Positions 61,711 through 64,000 of a DNA stretch of 64,000 nt are shown here, in pieces. The translations under genes were made by a program, and so were the position numbers. The stretch's first letter is position 1. Each line of letters opens with the position of its first letter. The stretch is from an uncultured Bacteroidales bacterium (lineage in GTDB: Bacteria; Bacteroidota; Bacteroidia; Bacteroidales; UBA932). The notes under the pieces are model-generated. The model worked only from the letters and a program-made list of their open reading frames with translations, made no database searches and was not told the origin of the DNA. Location of the stretch: contig ONDR01000007.1 of assembly GCA_900316675.1 (NCBI GenBank), positions 40,022 through 104,021 of the forward strand, given 5' to 3'.

Positions 61711-63540
61711 TTATCTTTCTTTAAGGTCAAGTAAGGACGTTACTTCTACTTCGTGAGGGATTTCCTGCGTGCGCGGAATATCCGTTATGTCGATAATGAA
61801 GTTGGCATACACAGCCTTGGGATTGAATTTTTTCACAAGCCTTACGGCAGCAGCTGCGGTGCCTCCGGTGGCCAGGATGTCATCGTGGATCAGGACAACA
61901 TCGTCCGGTTCGATGGCGTCGGTATGTATTTCTATGGTGTCAGTGCCGTATTCTTTGTTGTATGATTCAGATGCTGTTTCTGCAGGCAGTTTTCCGGGTT
62001 TGCGGGCCGGTACGAAGGATGCTCCAAGGCGGGCAGCTACTGCTGCTCCGGCAATGAAGCCGCGGGACTCGATACCAACCACTTTGGTTATGCCCTTATC
62101 CTTGTACAGATAGCAGATTCGGTTGACAATCTCTTCAAAAGCATCGACATCCTTGAAAAGGGTGGTTACGTCATAGAACTGTATGCCCTTGACAGGGTAG
62201 TCCGGTACCACGCGAATCTTGCTGACAAGCTCCCTGCGGATGGAATCCTTGAATTCGTAATCCTTGCCGGGAAGTATTGCATTAAGGACGATTCCGACAA
62301 TGGCTGCAATGGCAAGGCCGGACAGGGATGTGAATCCAATTGAAATGGCGTCACCTGCACCGTACTTAACACCGATAGCCAAAACAATTACAGCGGCTGC
62401 TATAATCACGTTCCTGGCCTTCTTGAAATCTACATTATTCTCTATCAGGGTACGCATACCGACGGCTGAAATCATACCGTAAAGGATGAGCGAAACGCCT
62501 CCTATCACGGCTGCCGGCATGGAACTGATGATGGCAGAGAACTTGGGGCAGAAAGACAGCAGTATTGCAAAACCTGCGGCGATGCGGATTACGCGGGGGT
62601 CAAATACCTTCGTAATATTAAGCACGCCTGTATTCTCTCCGTAGGTGGTGTTTGCAGGTGCACCGAAGAGGGAAGCCATGGCGGTTGCAAGTCCGTCGCC
62701 AACCAGTGTGCGATGCAAACCGGGATCTTCCAGATAGTTAATGCCGGTTGTGGATGAAATTGCACATATATCGCCGATATGCTCTATCATCGTGGCAAGT
62801 GAAATAGGCACAATTGCGATGATGGCCGTAACTACAAGACCCCAGTCCGGGTTCTTAAGAACGGCGAAGGCAGTATTGTCCCAGCTTACGGGGAGTCCTA
62901 CCCAGGCTGCGTCATGAACGGCGGAGAAGTCGCAGAGGCCGAAGCATGCGGCTGCTATATATGAGCCAAGTACACCCATCAGGATAGGAATTATCTTGAT
63001 AAGGCCTTTGCCCAAAATGCTGCATATAATGATAATCGCGATGGCCAGAATTGCTATTCCCCAGTTTTCCATACAGTTGCCTATGGCCGAACCTGCCAGG
63101 GTAAGGCCGATGGCGATGATGATAGGTCCGGTAACTACAGGAGGGAAGAACCTCATTACCTTGCCAACGCCGAAGGCGGCGATAAGTCCGGCAAGAATGA
63201 AGTAAATCAGGCCGGCGCAGAATACGCCGATGCAGGCGTAGGGGAGCGCCTGGGCCTGGGTGAGTCCGTTAGCCATGCCAAGCTGAACGACGGTTGCATA
63301 ACCGCCCAGGAAGGCGAAGGATGAACCCAGGAAAGCCGGAACCTTAAGCTTTGTACATAAGTGGAAAACAAGGGTACCCAAACCTGCGAAGAGCAGTGTG
63401 GCGGACATAGAAAGACCAGTGATTACAGGTACCAGGACTGTGGCGCCAAACATCGCGAAAAGATGCTGCGCACCAAGAGTAACCATCTTACCGGTACCCA
63501 GTTTCTGGGCATCGTAGATGGCTTGGGCGTTGACTTTCAT
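61711..63540 (-). CDS. UraA-like nucleobase permease fused to adenine phosphoribosyltransferase
   Basis: 609 residues in one uninterrupted frame. Residues about 1-430 are an NCS2 uracil permease: TMIEHIGDI and GENTGVLNITKVF match the substrate-binding Glu sites of UraA. Residues about 432-609 are a complete Apt: IRVVPDYPVKGIQFYDVTTL, GIESRGFIAGAAVA, RKPGKLP and the PRPP loop VVLIHDDILATGGT. Import and phosphoribosylation may be coupled on the inner face of the membrane. The partners are mismatched, a uracil-type permease with an adenine-type transferase. The -7 box is TAATTTTG at 63569-63562. Confidence 0.93.
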   Translation of the reverse strand: MKVNAQAIYDAQKLGTGKMVTLGAQHLFAMFGATVLVPVITGLSMSATLLFAGLGTLVFHLCTKLKVPAFLGSSFAFLGGYATVVQLGMANGLTQAQALPYACIGVFCAGLIYFILAGLIAAFGVGKVMRFFPPVVTGPIIIAIGLTLAGSAIGNCMENWGIAILAIAIIIICSILGKGLIKIIPILMGVLGSYIAAACFGLCDFSAVHDAAWVGLPVSWDNTAFAVLKNPDWGLVVTAIIAIVPISLATMIEHIGDICAISSTTGINYLEDPGLHRTLVGDGLATAMASLFGAPANTTYGENTGVLNITKVFDPRVIRIAAGFAILLSFCPKFSAIISSMPAAVIGGVSLILYGMISAVGMRTLIENNVDFKKARNVIIAAAVIVLAIGVKYGAGDAISIGFTSLSGLAIAAIVGIVLNAILPGKDYEFKDSIRRELVSKIRVVPDYPVKGIQFYDVTTLFKDVDAFEEIVNRICYLYKDKGITKVVGIESRGFIAGAAVAARLGASFVPARKPGKLPAETASESYNKEYGTDTIEIHTDAIEPDDVVLIHDDILATGGTAAAAVRLVKKFNPKAVYANFIIDITDIPRTQEIPHEVEVTSLLDLKER

Positions 63541-63551
63541 AGAAAATGAGT

Positions 63552-63569
63552 TATTTTTGTACAAAATTA
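63552..63569. promoter_or_regulatory. Face-to-face overlapping promoters of the uraA-apt operon and fecCD-type gene
   Basis: Plus strand TATTTTTG (63552-63559) and minus strand TAATTTTG (63569-63562) point at each other two bases apart. Expected start sites fall inside the opposite -7 box, so the two promoters should exclude each other. Confidence 0.55.
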
Positions 63570-63578
63570 GTTACTGCG

Positions 63579-64000
63579 GTGAATATATCCAAGAAATATT
63601 TTCTGCTTTTTTTCACAGTTTTTCTGTTGGCGGCGGTTGACCTCCTTGCCGGCGGCCTGAACTATGGCGAACTGACGCAGACAATACTTCTTGAACTGCG
63701 TCTGCCGCGCATGCTCTGCGCCGTTCTGGCGGGCATTGCACTGGCCCAGGGAGGCATGCAGATGCAGGCCATCTTCCGCAATCCGCTTGCCGATCCGCAT
63801 GTCCTTGGAATAAGTTCCGGAGCGGCGCTGGGAGCCTCGCTGGCCGCGGCCGGCCTGCTTACCGGTGCGGCAGCCTCAGGCGGATGGACTTTGGCCGCCG
63901 CTGCCTTTGCGGGTGCCATCCTTGCCGGAGTCGGCGTTGTAGCCGTTTCCAGCCGCTTCCAGGGCGTTGCCACCCTGCTTATCTTTGGCCTTCTTCTTGG
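63579..64000 (+). CDS. FecCD/BtuC-family ABC permease, N-terminal part
   Basis: The frame runs off the window. After a first membrane segment comes LRLPRMLCAVLAGIALAQGGMQMQAIFRNPLADPHVLGISSGAALG, quoted as the key blocks LRLPRM and RNPLADPHVLG, typical of siderophore, heme or cobalamin permeases. GTG 63579 is preferred, 19 bp after the -7 box; an in-frame ATG at 63546 lies upstream of that box. Confidence 0.85.
   Translation, partial: MNISKKYFLLFFTVFLLAAVDLLAGGLNYGELTQTILLELRLPRMLCAVLAGIALAQGGMQMQAIFRNPLADPHVLGISSGAALGASLAAAGLLTGAAASGGWTLAAAAFAGAILAGVGVVAVSSRFQGVATLLIFGLLL

Overview
The window looks like the chromosome of a Bacteroidota, most likely a Bacteroidales gut or rumen organism. The evidence is the -7 promoter element TAnnTTTG in front of most transcription units (usually without a Shine-Dalgarno sequence), GH97 enzymes, a DUF1343/NamZ protein, a DUF5020 protein, a class I fumarase of Bacteroides type, and secreted proteins with short signal peptides or lipoboxes. 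Most genes are moderately GC-rich. Two stretches are visibly more AT-rich and look acquired: about 14.6-19.4 kb and 46.9-47.9 kb.

Layout. 1-10.95 kb: one tightly packed + strand operon (membrane-anchored tail protein, acyl-ACP thioesterase, AspT/YidE-type transporter, NUDIX hydrolase, DUF4922-SpoIID protein, AmpG-like transporter, serpin, NamZ muramidase, low-complexity surface protein). Its middle reads as peptidoglycan turnover. 10.96-14.5 kb: prfB and glutamine synthetase, divergent from murI. 14.5-22.38 kb: an accessory island between murI and fumarase that appears to have entered the first codons of the fumarase gene. It holds a ParE-like pseudo-ATPase, a free-standing FtsK-gamma winged helix, a UDG-like protein, a phosphoesterase, a WYL regulator, a DEDDh exonuclease, an AlbA/Schlafen-type protein and several unknowns. 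22.4-30 kb: fumarase, ManA, S4 protein, a GH97 enzyme joined in frame across one TGA to a phosphoesterase/PQQ-propeller protein, and rubrerythrin. 30-38 kb: FMN-binding protein, tRNA-Arg, rplS, dnaJ/grpE, mazG, gpsA, trpB2. 38-46.3 kb: patatin barrel protein, rlmN, recA, recG, cutC, WYL regulator. 46.3-47.9 kb: a rearranged patch with an orphan RHS toxin tip and probable immunity gene. 47.9-59.6 kb: S9 peptidase, GH9-CE4 fusion, recX, second GH97, REP-like repeats with a RAYT transposase, SUMF1-sialidase-like fusion. 59.6-64 kb: a nucleobase salvage operon headed by a UraA permease fused to adenine phosphoribosyltransferase, and the start of an iron/cobalamin-type ABC permease.

Most notable. 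(1) Four promoters in the island carry the same 17-bp dyad, CTGCC-N7-GGCAR or a close variant, exactly 10 bp upstream of the -7 box. A fifth copy lies in a leader. Together these promoters could control all eleven genes from 14.6 to 20.8 kb, which points to one coordinated and apparently undescribed system of DNA-related proteins. (2) A complete tryptophan attenuator (tandem-Trp leader peptide, 9-bp antiterminator, 9-bp terminator with a U tract) precedes a stand-alone trpB2. (3) A UraA::Apt fusion. (4) A family of structured elements lies directly at the 3' ends of manA, mazG and recX, with locus-specific outer arms. (5) DnaJ carries HPY in place of HPD. (6) A GH97-TGA-phosphoesterase reading frame. 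(7) An orphan RHS tip with an L,D-transpeptidase-like motif sits in the scar of a WYL-S9 duplication.
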